Numbered from the stretch's first letter, positions 34,964 to 43,249 are shown. The stretch: DNA of 64,000 nucleotides from Saccharospirillum sp. MSK14-1 (GCF_003054965.1 NZ_MIES01000006.1:124001-188000); one strand, 5' to 3'. The notes: generated from the letters alone by a model not told the origin. Numbers and translations: made by a program.

Positions 34964-35839
34964 TTAGCCATTTGGACCATCATATTTCTGATCAAATATT
35001 ATAAATATCCTAGTGTTAACTCTTTCGATCCAATCGAGGACGACCGTCATATTGTCATCCAAACAATCAATTCTCTCTAGCCAGAGTCTGTAGGACTCAT
35101 TGCAAAACTTGAGTGTGGGACATATGTATCTCACATCAGCCTTATGATAGAACGGATATACAGAGAATGTAGAGTCGTCATTCTTTTGGAGACACCAATC
35201 CATAGATTCGTTCCATGATCCGTGTATAGACTCTGACATCATCCCATATGTGTACTTGTACAAATTCTCGTTGGTAATTTCCTTGAATATATCGAAAAAT
35301 GACTTTCCCTGAAGCTTCCAGTTATTTCTCTTTTGTTCCTTGAAATCCTCTTCTGAAAAACCCTCTAAATCCATTTTTTCCTGTATAGACGCAAGCAGTC
35401 GTTTACCTGCCTTTGTCTCAAAAAAATTAGAGCCTTCCGTAAGTTCACGAAGTATCCTCAATCGGTCTTTGTAGGAGCATTTTCTGTAATCCTCAATTAC
35501 GACTAAATCACTAATTAACAAATATTCCGCCGTGACCGCCGCTTCGATTAATGGCCTTTCCAATATACTTATAATTTCCGCGTTGTCTTGTTCGTAATAG
35601 ATTACTATTTCTTTTAATAACTTCCATATTCTGGTTAGTAACCCCAAGATTGGAGCATCGTCCAAGTTGAATCCCGTAGGATTACGGTCGATGTTTCGCA
35701 TCCTAGTAATGCAGTCGTAAATCTCTGCCACATCCCTGACAAAAGTTCCGGTAAACCTATTTAGGTCATCGAGAGATCGCAAGCTTTGCCCTACGTAGCC
35801 TTCATCATATCGGCTTATGACTTTCCCTATTTCGTCCAT
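34964..35839 (-). CDS. DUF5677-like hypothetical protein (cassette gene)
   Basis: 291 residues, soluble and largely helical. The region YKYTYGMMSESIHGSWNESMDWCL has the conserved Tyr-Ser-His arrangement I associate with DUF5677, and AAVTAEYLLISD an earlier helix of that kind. The TAA stop lies inside GGCTAAC, the attC left box, as in neighbouring cassettes. No good ribosome-binding site is visible, which is common for cassette genes. Function unknown. The family assignment is tentative. Confidence 0.6.
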   Translation of the reverse strand: MDEIGKVISRYDEGYVGQSLRSLDDLNRFTGTFVRDVAEIYDCITRMRNIDRNPTGFNLDDAPILGLLTRIWKLLKEIVIYYEQDNAEIISILERPLIEAAVTAEYLLISDLVVIEDYRKCSYKDRLRILRELTEGSNFFETKAGKRLLASIQEKMDLEGFSEEDFKEQKRNNWKLQGKSFFDIFKEITNENLYKYTYGMMSESIHGSWNESMDWCLQKNDDSTFSVYPFYHKADVRYICPTLKFCNESYRLWLERIDCLDDNMTVVLDWIERVNTRIFIIFDQKYDGPNG

Positions 35840-35858
35840 ACATCGTACTTTGTTGTAT

Positions 35859-35950
35859 GCCTAACACCGCCAACACCGACCATGTATAGCACGGTCCAAT
35901 GCACTATGTGCACGAGGGTACCGGGCCATGTCAGCATTACCTTAACTACC
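35859..35950 (-). repeat. attC-like site
   Basis: The minus strand reads GGTGTTAGGC with a perfect GTTAGGC R' box (35865-35859), directly before the 35839 gene start region. The left box near 35945 is only TTAAG, so the site is imperfect. Confidence 0.5.
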
Positions 35951-36325
35951 CGACGGCCTAAAGGCTGATTTAGAAATGACCTCATCATACCATGCAGTAA
36001 TCCCACCGCTTGTGAAGTACTTTCTAATTAATCCTGGCTGTGGGTATTCAATAACTGCCTTTCCGAAGTCAATGGCACTTGGATTTTGTCCGCGTTTATT
36101 AAGGTAAGTACGAAGTATCTCCGGATCTCCAAGTGCAGAATGACGAATGACCAATGCCCTCATAAACTCAGCTGCATTGCCGCTATTAATTCTGTGCTTA
36201 GGAATATGCTCATGAAAAAGTTCATTGAAGTCTCCATCGTTATATTCATGAAGGCGAAAGCACTTAATATTGGCTTTAAATTCATGGCAAACTTTATACC
36301 CTGAATATTTCTCGATCTCAGACAA
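35942..36325 (-). CDS. Hypothetical cassette protein
   Basis: 127 residues from a TTG with GGAG nine bases upstream. Mixed alpha/beta, no signal or membrane segment. Charged N-terminus (MSEIEKYSGYKVCHEFKANIKCFRLHEYNDGDFNELFHEH) and Gly/Tyr-rich C-terminus. No family recognised. It is bounded by attC-like sites on both sides, which supports it as a separate cassette. Confidence 0.55.
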   Translation of the reverse strand: MSEIEKYSGYKVCHEFKANIKCFRLHEYNDGDFNELFHEHIPKHRINSGNAAEFMRALVIRHSALGDPEILRTYLNKRGQNPSAIDFGKAVIEYPQPGLIRKYFTSGGITAWYDEVISKSAFRPSGS

Positions 36326-36414
36326 TCACATTACTCCATTTTTTGGGACACTTATTATTCGAACGACTTATTAATTATCACTTACGCCCATTATTTATTA
36401 GGGACCTTGTCGAA

Positions 36415-36463
36415 CTAACAGAGCACCATCTTAACGATTTCCTATGATGGGTGTCCTGTTAAC
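36415..36463. repeat. Imperfect palindrome of the GGACACCCA family
   Basis: CTAACAGAGCACCATC (36415-36430) pairs imperfectly with GATGGGTGTCCTGTTAAC (36446-36463). The outer CTAAC/GTTAAC ends resemble attC boxes. Confidence 0.55.
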
Positions 36464-36504
36464 TGGTGCAGGCCCAAAGGGCCGGAGTGAATTTCATTGC
36501 CTTG

Positions 36505-37206
36505 TTATACATAGTTCGTGGCAATCTCTCGCAGCTTATCTATATTCGCAATTGGTTGGTCAAAGTCCTTGGCCTCAAGGGCTTCCAGCTTATGGACCGC
36601 AATATTTCTAAAATTCTTCGTTTCCTGCCAGAGTTCTTTGATAGGTTGCTCGGCTTTATAGAAAATCAGTGCCCCGGGCCTATGATCAGGTAAATTCAAA
36701 GATTTAGCTCGACCAATAAGCTCATGCTCGAAGATGCCCCACTTACCCAAAAATATACCCAGTTTCTTTTGGATCTGGCTCTCTGAAATCAGAGATAGCT
36801 CAACGTTAAAAAGGTTTTGAAATAACGTTTTGGCCAAAGATAAATAGGTTTGCACCCTAGCAATTTCTACAGTTATTCCATTACCAGAGTGATAGAGCTG
36901 ATTCCGAATTCTGTGATACCACTCGATTTCATCAAGACTAACACCGGTAAGCTTTTCACCTGCGAATTCTTCAAGTAAATCTAGAAGAATAGGAAATGAG
37001 TTGCTCGCCTCTTCAAGCTGCTTCCGAGAGGGTTTACCTCCTTTGCCTTTACGTCGAGGTAGACCGAGATACGTTTTGATCATGAGTTCGACCGCATTGT
37101 CAACGCTGATCATGGCGATCCGTCTGTCAAAATCATCGTCATGTGCAATATGATCTACAGCGTGCTGAAGTAATTCTTTTGGTCCTTCTGACCACGGTCC
37201 GTCCAT
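36505..37206 (-). CDS. HEPN-like protein with two RNx3H motifs (cassette gene)
   Basis: 233 residues, helical. Two separate R-N-x3-H motifs are present: IRNQLYHSGNG near residue 105 and FRNIAVHKLE near 209. Both fit the HEPN Rx4-6H pattern, so the protein may be a tandem or duplicated HEPN fold. It starts MDGPWSEGPKELLQHAVDHI and has RKGKGGKPSRKQ as a basic loop. Ribosome-binding site AGGTAGG. Could be a ribonuclease toxin; no antitoxin gene is adjacent in the same cassette, so a nucleotide-sensing or other HEPN role is also possible. Confidence 0.65.
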   Translation of the reverse strand: MDGPWSEGPKELLQHAVDHIAHDDDFDRRIAMISVDNAVELMIKTYLGLPRRKGKGGKPSRKQLEEASNSFPILLDLLEEFAGEKLTGVSLDEIEWYHRIRNQLYHSGNGITVEIARVQTYLSLAKTLFQNLFNVELSLISESQIQKKLGIFLGKWGIFEHELIGRAKSLNLPDHRPGALIFYKAEQPIKELWQETKNFRNIAVHKLEALEAKDFDQPIANIDKLREIATNYV

Positions 37207-37219
37207 TGCCTACCTCTTA

Positions 37220-37291
37220 CACATAACGCCCTGGCTTTGCGGCGTGCTGGAGAGTCAGCGTAGGTGCGTCCGCCAACAGCCATTGGTTAGC
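37220..37291 (-). repeat. attC site (72 bp)
   Basis: Minus strand: GCTAACCAATGGCTGTTGG ... CGCAAAGCCAGGGCGTTATGTG. Outer boxes CTAAC/GTTAT and inner TGGCT/AGCCA pair as in integron recombination sites. The stop codon of the 37287 gene lies in the left box and the next gene starts a few bases beyond the right box. Confidence 0.85.
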
Positions 37292-38099
37292 TTTTGTTTA
37301 TAAATGGTTTTGCAACGAGCTTCCATGAGTGAACATCAGGTTCACATTGCATTATCTTTATATCTTTTCTCCCCCAAGACTGGAGCACACCTTTCAACTC
37401 TTCATCAGTAACAGAGCCGTCTTTGGTAACATTTCGATATAAATGCCGCCCCAAGTACATTTCCTTAAGTGAGTTCTCCGGCACATCAAAGCAATATAGA
37501 GGTCGACCAGAGACAGTCACCTTATTCCATTCACGATAGCGACCGCCACCAGTGTGATAACCGAAGGGGATATCCTCTATATTCTTTACAACACGGACTT
37601 CATCTTCGTATGCCCACTCGAGAGACTTATACAGAAAAGCTCTCTTCATTAGGTTGAAGGCACTCGAGTCAAAGCGGAGCCTACCACCAATATTCAGTAG
37701 CTCATCTTCGCCAATCATGGGGAGATCGTTGTGCGGCTTCGTAGCCGAGTAGATCATCTCTCCGTACTGGCTTGGAATCACATTGCTTTGCGGGTCTGAA
37801 AAGCCCGTCAAATCGCAATCGAACCCAAGAACTACTCCTTGATGAGAGTCTCCATAATGCGACCACATAAGCGCGTTTAACGGCTGACGAGTCAACGATA
37901 AAACACCGTATTTCCTCGAGAAACGGGTTCTACAAGCATCCGTGGCGGTTTTCGCGATTATAGACTCATCGCTATCTTCAAAACCAAAGGCTGTGCATTC
38001 AAAAGGGTCGTTCAAATCTTCAAGACATGAAAATCCTAGTGACAGGGTTTCAATCACCTTTCGAGCAGCACCGAAGGACATGTACTTGTATAGAATCAT
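37287..38099 (-). CDS. DUF2971 domain protein (cassette gene)
   Basis: 270 residues. DUF2971 hallmarks: LYKYMSFGAARKVIE at the start, the LNDPFECTAFGF box, VLSLTRQPLNALMWSHYGDSHQGVVLGFD, and YKSLEWAYEDEVRVV. The conserved Tyr/Asp/Ser/His/Glu positions are present. DUF2971 proteins are common in accessory DNA and in phage-defence neighbourhoods; their biochemistry is not settled. It has GAGGCAGG before the ATG and its own attC. Confidence 0.85.
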   Translation of the reverse strand: MILYKYMSFGAARKVIETLSLGFSCLEDLNDPFECTAFGFEDSDESIIAKTATDACRTRFSRKYGVLSLTRQPLNALMWSHYGDSHQGVVLGFDCDLTGFSDPQSNVIPSQYGEMIYSATKPHNDLPMIGEDELLNIGGRLRFDSSAFNLMKRAFLYKSLEWAYEDEVRVVKNIEDIPFGYHTGGGRYREWNKVTVSGRPLYCFDVPENSLKEMYLGRHLYRNVTKDGSVTDEELKGVLQSWGRKDIKIMQCEPDVHSWKLVAKPFINKS

Positions 38100-38115
38100 G
38101 AACCTGCCTCAAGAG

Positions 38116-38191
38116 AAGCTAACGCCGCCAGCATGCGCGGCCACGAAATGGAGCAATGTAATAGACGTCGCCGTGCCTGATCTTGTTAACC
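38116..38191 (-). repeat. attC site (76 bp)
   Basis: Minus strand: GGTTAACAAGATCAGGCACGG ... GCATGCTGGCGGCGTTAGC. Outer TTAAC/GTTAG boxes; inner pairing includes GCCGCGCATGC and GGC blocks. The stop of the 38186 gene lies in the left box. Confidence 0.75.
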
Positions 38192-38920
38192 ATCATATGT
38201 TCTGAGCTTATCATATGAGTATATTTTTCCTTTGTTGGCATATAGACCACGAATTATATTGCAACCGTATCTTTCACCAAGTTTTTCGCAGACTGATTCC
38301 ACGTGCTGACCACCAGCTCCAGAAAAAACCAAACATGGAGTAAGATGTTTTCTTCCAAGATCGATGCCTAAAGCACTTGGATCAAGAAGAAATTCGGGCT
38401 TAATCTCGTAGATAATCCCGGAAAAGCTAAAAAGAACCTCTGGAAAAGGGTTCATATTCTTTACTTCGAAAAATGTAATCAATTTTTTGCTTGGAATATA
38501 ACTATGTGATCTATTGTTTTTCTGCTTTTCGGTTGAGGTGCCGTCTTTTTTCGCAATAGATACGTCAGCTGAAAAATATATGTGTGGATCGTGGCTGGAT
38601 TGAACTTTTATATTATGATGAATTTCAACACAATCAACCATATTTCCAGATTTTATTTTCTCAGCAATAAAGTAAGAAAAGTTTTCATTCAGGCCGGAAG
38701 TTGACAGTTTATATTTGAAAGTGCCGTCTCGCATAATATTTTTCGCACGGATTGCATACTTTTTTCGTCGATAAAATTTCACTGCATCGTTATATACCGA
38801 CATCTCAAAAAGATCGCTCATTCGCTTGGCATTTTGCTTAAAAAAACTGCCGTTCCGAGTGGTAAAGGAAGAAATTTCCTTAAGCAGTAGCGTTCTGTCT
38901 TTGTAGGGTGACTTAGCCAT
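38186..38920 (-). CDS. Putative PD-(D/E)xK nuclease-like protein (cassette gene)
   Basis: 244 residues. The segment HDPHIYFSADVSIAKKDG followed about 35 residues later by LITFFEVKNMNPFPEVLFSF has the D ... ExK spacing of PD-(D/E)xK nucleases, with the strand-acid-strand-ExK pattern. The rest includes a basic N-terminal region (KFYRRKKYAIRAKNI) fit for nucleic acid binding. It overlaps the upstream gene by eight bases (ATGGCTAA), so both are in one cassette and probably work together. A defence function is inferred and needs structure prediction to confirm. Confidence 0.5.
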   Translation of the reverse strand: MAKSPYKDRTLLLKEISSFTTRNGSFFKQNAKRMSDLFEMSVYNDAVKFYRRKKYAIRAKNIMRDGTFKYKLSTSGLNENFSYFIAEKIKSGNMVDCVEIHHNIKVQSSHDPHIYFSADVSIAKKDGTSTEKQKNNRSHSYIPSKKLITFFEVKNMNPFPEVLFSFSGIIYEIKPEFLLDPSALGIDLGRKHLTPCLVFSGAGGQHVESVCEKLGERYGCNIIRGLYANKGKIYSYDKLRTYDG

Positions 38921-39335
38921 ATTCTTTAGAACGCTCTATCCAAAATTCAACAAACTCAGCGATATTTGAGATATGCAAGTTTTCGACGTGGATCTGAAAT
39001 TCCTGTGTTATTGCAAAGAATTGACGTGTAACTTTTGAAGCTGTTAAAACAAATTCACGATCAAGGTGTTGAGTTCCCATACGTATACGACTTATGCCTG
39101 ACTTCTTCGAGTCAGTATAAAAATTTGTAGCACCGTGATATGGGAGAATTACTAACTGATTAAATATCGAAAGCGCGGCCGCATCGAGGATTAACTGCTT
39201 GCGCCAAGCCGCACATTGCTGAAATGCCTCATTCTGTTTTATGAATCTTTCCTTCTCAAAAAACGACATCCTCACAGGCTTTCCGACCTCTGCTCCAATC
39301 CCTCCTGTTAGTGCCTCAAGCATTTCATTAGCCAC
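38913..39335 (-). CDS. Hypothetical partner of the nuclease-like protein (cassette gene)
   Basis: About 140 residues from the GTG at 39335, chosen for the GGAG six bases upstream; a TTG at 39347 is also in frame. Helical, with LTGGIGAEVGKPVRMSFFEKERFIKQNEAFQQCAAW and IRMGTQHLDREFVLTASKVTRQFFAITQEFQ. No family recognised. It is the first gene of a two-gene cassette whose genes overlap, an arrangement typical of toxin-antitoxin or effector-immunity pairs. Confidence 0.55.
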   Translation of the reverse strand: MANEMLEALTGGIGAEVGKPVRMSFFEKERFIKQNEAFQQCAAWRKQLILDAAALSIFNQLVILPYHGATNFYTDSKKSGISRIRMGTQHLDREFVLTASKVTRQFFAITQEFQIHVENLHISNIAEFVEFWIERSKEYG

Positions 39336-39350
39336 GGAGTTCTCCAATGA

Positions 39351-39425
39351 AGTCTAACGCCTAAAGCAGCGGCGCGCGTTAGCGTGTCCAGCCCGAAGGG
39401 CGATGCTGCCTTTACTTGTTATGTG
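39351..39425 (-). repeat. attC site (75 bp)
   Basis: Minus strand: CACATAACAAGTAAAGGCAGC ... GCTGCTTTAGGCGTTAGAC. R' box GTTAGAC is perfect. L'' AAAGGCAGC and L' GCTGCTTT pair with one extrahelical base, the asymmetry used by integrases for strand choice. Confidence 0.88.
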
Positions 39426-39894
39426 TTTTTTCATATTTTTCTAGTTCTTCGTGCCTGACCTTCAAAACCTCTTGACGGCAATGCCTAGCATATTTTGCTA
39501 GAAAGTCTGCATCATATTTTCCCTTTAGCCCTTTTAAAATAGCCTCTAGAGAAATATCAGATAAATACACTGTGGAAATAGATACGTATGATAGCAAGGT
39601 ATTAAAACTATCTATCGAATTTTTCTCAGATCGATTGAATGAAGCTTCTCTCTCCAAAATTTCTGACTGTACCTTTACGTCGATTATTTTTTCTATTTCT
39701 GTTGGATCATAAAGCTTTGAAACGGTGCTCTGTAAACCACCAACATAATCAGCGTGTGTCGTTAATGAATCAATAACTGATTTCTGAGATTCAATTGCAG
39801 ACTTTAGGGTAATTACTATTTTTATTAGCCAAACAAGCGCTACAGTCGCGATTAAGTAGCCAGCAACTTCCAATACTCTAAGTGACTCTTCCAT
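39412..39894 (-). CDS. Membrane-anchored coiled-coil protein (cassette gene)
   Basis: 160 residues: one N-terminal membrane helix (VAGYLIATVALVWLIKIVITL), then a helical cytoplasmic part (SAIESQKSVIDSLTTHADYVGGLQSTVSKLYDPTEIEKIIDVKVQSEILEREASFNRSEK). Highly charged C-terminus. AAGGG ribosome-binding site. No known family. The stop lies in the left attC box. Confidence 0.65.
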   Translation of the reverse strand: MEESLRVLEVAGYLIATVALVWLIKIVITLKSAIESQKSVIDSLTTHADYVGGLQSTVSKLYDPTEIEKIIDVKVQSEILEREASFNRSEKNSIDSFNTLLSYVSISTVYLSDISLEAILKGLKGKYDADFLAKYARHCRQEVLKVRHEELEKYEKTHNK

Positions 39895-39926
39895 TCAATA
39901 TCCCTTCAATGTACCAGGATGGGCTG

Positions 39927-40000
39927 CACATAACGCCGCGCTCTGCGGCAAATTTGGAGCGCAGCGGAAAATTTGTCCGACAGCAACGCCTTGTTATGTG
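39927..40000 (-). repeat. attC site (74 bp), canonical
   Basis: The clearest attC in the window. The ends CACATAAC and GTTATGTG are exact inverted copies. Inside, AAGGCGTTGCTGTCGG and CGCAGAGCGCGGCG give L''/L', and the central TTTTCCGCTGCGCTCCAAA loop region is typical of marine integron sites. Confidence 0.9.
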
Positions 40001-40021
40001 ATACGGAGGCTATAGAATTGG

Positions 40022-41764
40022 TCACAGAAGTTCCTTTATCATTTTTTTAAGGATAATATTTTCCAACTTCCCAGATATAGCTGACTCATTGTTTTTCCAA
40101 TGCATTCCATCGTTATAAATTATACCCAACAAGTAGAATGACTCTGGAACCACAACACCTTTGCTCTCAGCAAGCCTTAACTTATTTGGTGTTTTATGTG
40201 TGGCAAGAAATTCTGACCTTAATTCATCACTATTCAATTTTTCATAGGCGTATTTCTCAACCTTCTTGCGTAATGCGCAACAAACGGCAAATGGGTCGTA
40301 AGCAGTATCATCGGCGGCATATTTATCAAACTCAGAAAAAACATACTGCTCAAAAATGGATGAATCTCCCCATGTTGGCTTTAAGCCTAAAGCCTCAAAT
40401 GCTGGCCGAATATCTATTGGCTCTGGCTCGTAATGCAAATGATATTTGGAGACATCATCCTTAATTGCAGGATCATCTCTATTTAAAAGCAACTTCCTCA
40501 AATTGGGGTTTATCTTTGCGTCTCGCCTTTCAAGATAAAAAACCTTTTGATTGCTGAATGTATAGTTTCGGAAGAATGCAGGGTCTAGATGTGTAAGGAT
40601 AATGGGGTAAAGCATTTTTCCATCCTCCTTAAACTTCGCTATCAGCTGAGTAACATAATATTGAACAGCTATAAGGTTGGCATCATCAAGATAATCGAAA
40701 ACCTCATCTACTATCAGAATGCTTCTTTTTTTAGTTAGCTTAAGCTCAGCTTTTTTAAGAAGTGCTATAAAGCACATCACATCCCTCTGGCCATTTGAAA
40801 CCTGGTGAACCTTTGGCAATTCTACAACCAATTTTTCATCTTTTTCTTTTGGCTTAAAATCAATCCAGCTGGAGTTAAAATCATCAAACAACCTTTCATA
40901 GGCGGACTTTTCAAAATCATATATGGTTCTTTTTACTGCCTTCTTAAATACATCTGAATTCTCATTGAAGTCGGACGCCATCTGAATCGCTGCCAAATAG
41001 TTCTCGGCAGAAGTTGTGAAACCCAAATCAAATGAATCGCATACATCGGCGATATTTGAAAGGTTTCTTGTTCCCTCTAGGAATTGCAACTCATTTTGAT
41101 CAATCCAATCTAATAGATCTTCTCGAGATCCGGTTTGGCCATTCAATCTTTGGATGAATGAATCTACTCTTTCTTGGACGCGTTGGCCTGAAGCCCTATC
41201 AAGATAAATTAGATTATTGTTTAGTTCAGCTATAAATTTTCCATTCTTATAAACTCCCTGGATATTGGGTAGAACTTTTCCATTCCGCCCAATTCTTTTC
41301 TTATGATTCCTTACCGAGTAATTGAAATAGGTTTTTTCTGGTATGCTGCCTGATAATATAATTGGGGGTATCTCTAATGAAGCAGAGGCAATGACATGGC
41401 CTCCAATTCTATTCTTTCTGGCTTTAGCGAAAACTTGGCTATTAATGACAAAATAGTCAAAGGCATTGCTAATTTCGTTGCTGGAATTATCAGCGGAAAT
41501 TACTACTACATTCCCATCATCATCTGAATATGAGATTTCTATTTTCGGATCTAAATCATCTCTGCCTCGATGAAAATCATCTTTATGAAGTTCTATTTTT
41601 GTACTTTTAAGAGATTTAAAAGCAGTAGCTAGGGAGCTTTTACCGAATCCATTTGGCGCGACCAAAATACTAGGCTTATTTTTGAGAATATCAAATTCGT
41701 ATAGCCCGTTTCTCGTGCCATCACCAACCCCTTTAATATTGGCGATCGCAATCTTTTTAATCAC
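40022..41764 (-). CDS. SMC/ABC-type ATPase, putative defence protein (cassette gene)
   Basis: 580 residues from a GTG with AGGAG seven bases upstream. ATPase motifs in order: Walker A VAPNGFGKSS (35-44), signature VSNGQRDVMCF (322-332), Walker B SILIVDEVFDYLDD (348-361) and H-loop ILTHLD (389-394). The middle insert is short, so it is not a full SMC. The C-terminal ~100 residues are helical and include R499-x3-E503 and a late H555, a spacing vaguely like PrrC/RloC anticodon nucleases; that comparison is tentative. It is the first (rightmost) cassette of the run. Confidence 0.75.
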   Translation of the reverse strand: MIKKIAIANIKGVGDGTRNGLYEFDILKNKPSILVAPNGFGKSSLATAFKSLKSTKIELHKDDFHRGRDDLDPKIEISYSDDDGNVVVISADNSSNEISNAFDYFVINSQVFAKARKNRIGGHVIASASLEIPPIILSGSIPEKTYFNYSVRNHKKRIGRNGKVLPNIQGVYKNGKFIAELNNNLIYLDRASGQRVQERVDSFIQRLNGQTGSREDLLDWIDQNELQFLEGTRNLSNIADVCDSFDLGFTTSAENYLAAIQMASDFNENSDVFKKAVKRTIYDFEKSAYERLFDDFNSSWIDFKPKEKDEKLVVELPKVHQVSNGQRDVMCFIALLKKAELKLTKKRSILIVDEVFDYLDDANLIAVQYYVTQLIAKFKEDGKMLYPIILTHLDPAFFRNYTFSNQKVFYLERRDAKINPNLRKLLLNRDDPAIKDDVSKYHLHYEPEPIDIRPAFEALGLKPTWGDSSIFEQYVFSEFDKYAADDTAYDPFAVCCALRKKVEKYAYEKLNSDELRSEFLATHKTPNKLRLAESKGVVVPESFYLLGIIYNDGMHWKNNESAISGKLENIILKKMIKELL

Positions 41765-42334
41765 TCATACTCTCCTTTCACATAACAGCTTATTCATTGT
41801 CATTTACGCCTCTTATTCAGGCGCAAACTTGGCTTCACGCTGCCACATCGTTTTGCTCCATTCCTGTGGAAATCTCATATCCCGGAGTGGTTGAAAGCTT
41901 AATATTGCTCATATCAATTCCAGAGAAACCGTCCTAATGGACGCCTATTCCGTGTATCAGCGCTCCCAATACGTATATCCCGGTTTATACCTGGATATAC
42001 GTCGCAACAACGGTGCTTTGTACCGTTAATAGGGCATCAAGATAACTACGTTAATCCTTTCAGAACGCGTATCCTGCTTGCGATAACGCCTATCCGCAAC
42101 CAAGAACGTCTTCACCAATAGACTCTTCACAATAACCACGCTACCGCCGGGCCGGTTACAGGGCACACCAAGGGTTTTACTTGTCGTAACGCGAAATCTG
42201 CAGCGGATCTACGGTTAACGCTAAATGTGATGGAGTTCAAGATTAGGTGGCGCGGATGTGTCCGCTTTTAGGAAATGAACGATGTTCAAGAATGGGCAGA
42301 ACGCCCGATTTGGCGCTGTGCGCTGTGCGAACAC
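41765..42334. other. Gene-free stretch at the right end of the cassette block
   Basis: About 570 bases with no supported gene. At about 41775-41785 the minus strand reads GCTGTTATGTG, the same R' end as other sites, so this may be an attC half or an attI remnant. At 42081-42092 GATAACGCCTATC has attC-like TAACGCC. An intI integrase would be expected here, but no such reading frame is visible. Confidence 0.5.
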
Positions 42335-43249
42335 TCAGCGAGAAGGATCAACAACCTGCGGTTGCCAGGTGGGGTGTTCGACGGGGGGTTCGCCGGCGTC
42401 GATGTCGGCGCAGGTGGCGTAGCGAACGCTGGTGATGGGGTTCAGTTCTATGCTCAGGTTTCCCGATGCGTCGCTGGTTTGCCACTGCATCTCGAAATGC
42501 TGGTCGCCGTTATCGCGGCTCTGCTCGGTAATAATGCTCACCCGGGTGGGTTCAATGCCAACACGCTGCAATTGGTTGCGCGCTTCAATATCGGCCATCT
42601 GCTGGGCCGGGCTCAGCGCTGCATCACCGCGATAGCAGGGTAAATATGGCTGATTGCGGCGCTCGGCATCGAGCAACGCCATGGCCTGTTCCGGTTCAAT
42701 GCGGCCGTATTTGCGCAGCGCCGGAAACACCAGCGCGGCCGAGGCCAGTCGGCAACCGCCCAGATGCGTGCTCTGCCAAATTTCAAATTCACCGGTGTAG
42801 TCTTGCGAGGCTTCGTCGAGCGCTTTGAAGCTGGCGTTGCCGAATTTGGCGCAGCATTTGTCTTTAACGCCGTGGGTGCAGCACAGCACGATTCGCTGTT
42901 CAACGGAGCCTGCATACCAGGAATCCAATGGCCGGCCTTGTTGCAGTGCTGTTAAGAAGTCGTGCAGTTCGTCGGTGGGAATATCGAAGGCTTCGCACTC
43001 GGGCATGCGGTAGGCGCGATGCACGCCGCGCGGTTGGTCGGCGCGGTGAATGAGGTTAATGCGGCGGCCACTTTCAACCAATTCGCGCACCGCTTGCGAG
43101 ACCTCAGGCGTCATCGTTTTGGCCTGATGATAGGTGCGCGTCCAATGACCGATGGGCCAGCTCAGCAACAGGTTCGACTGGGCGTGAGTGGCCGTTCCGG
43201 CCAGCGGTTCACCGACATCACGGCTGTATTGCGCGCAAAATTCGGTCAT
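42335..43249 (-). CDS. Sucrase/ferredoxin-like (thioredoxin-fold [2Fe-2S]) protein
   Basis: About 304 residues from the ATG at 43249 (AGGAG just upstream; a GTG at 43264 is the alternative). The protein has two regions. The cysteine-rich part IVLCCTHGVKDKCCAKFGNASFKAL and WQSTHLGGCRLASAALVFP fits the sucrase/ferredoxin-like family, with a thioredoxin-like [2Fe-2S] fold (CxH...C...HLGG-R/C). It is 33 bases upstream of the permease genes' end on the same strand, suggesting it follows them in the transcript. Family members in iron clusters may reduce siderophore iron; that role is inferred. Confidence 0.75.
   Translation of the reverse strand: MTEFCAQYSRDVGEPLAGTATHAQSNLLLSWPIGHWTRTYHQAKTMTPEVSQAVRELVESGRRINLIHRADQPRGVHRAYRMPECEAFDIPTDELHDFLTALQQGRPLDSWYAGSVEQRIVLCCTHGVKDKCCAKFGNASFKALDEASQDYTGEFEIWQSTHLGGCRLASAALVFPALRKYGRIEPEQAMALLDAERRNQPYLPCYRGDAALSPAQQMADIEARNQLQRVGIEPTRVSIITEQSRDNGDQHFEMQWQTSDASGNLSIELNPITSVRYATCADIDAGEPPVEHPTWQPQVVDPSR

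Noticed and set aside
41765-42334. Integron integrase gene at the expected end of the array
   Set aside because: No reading frame of sufficient length or tyrosine-recombinase motif is visible.
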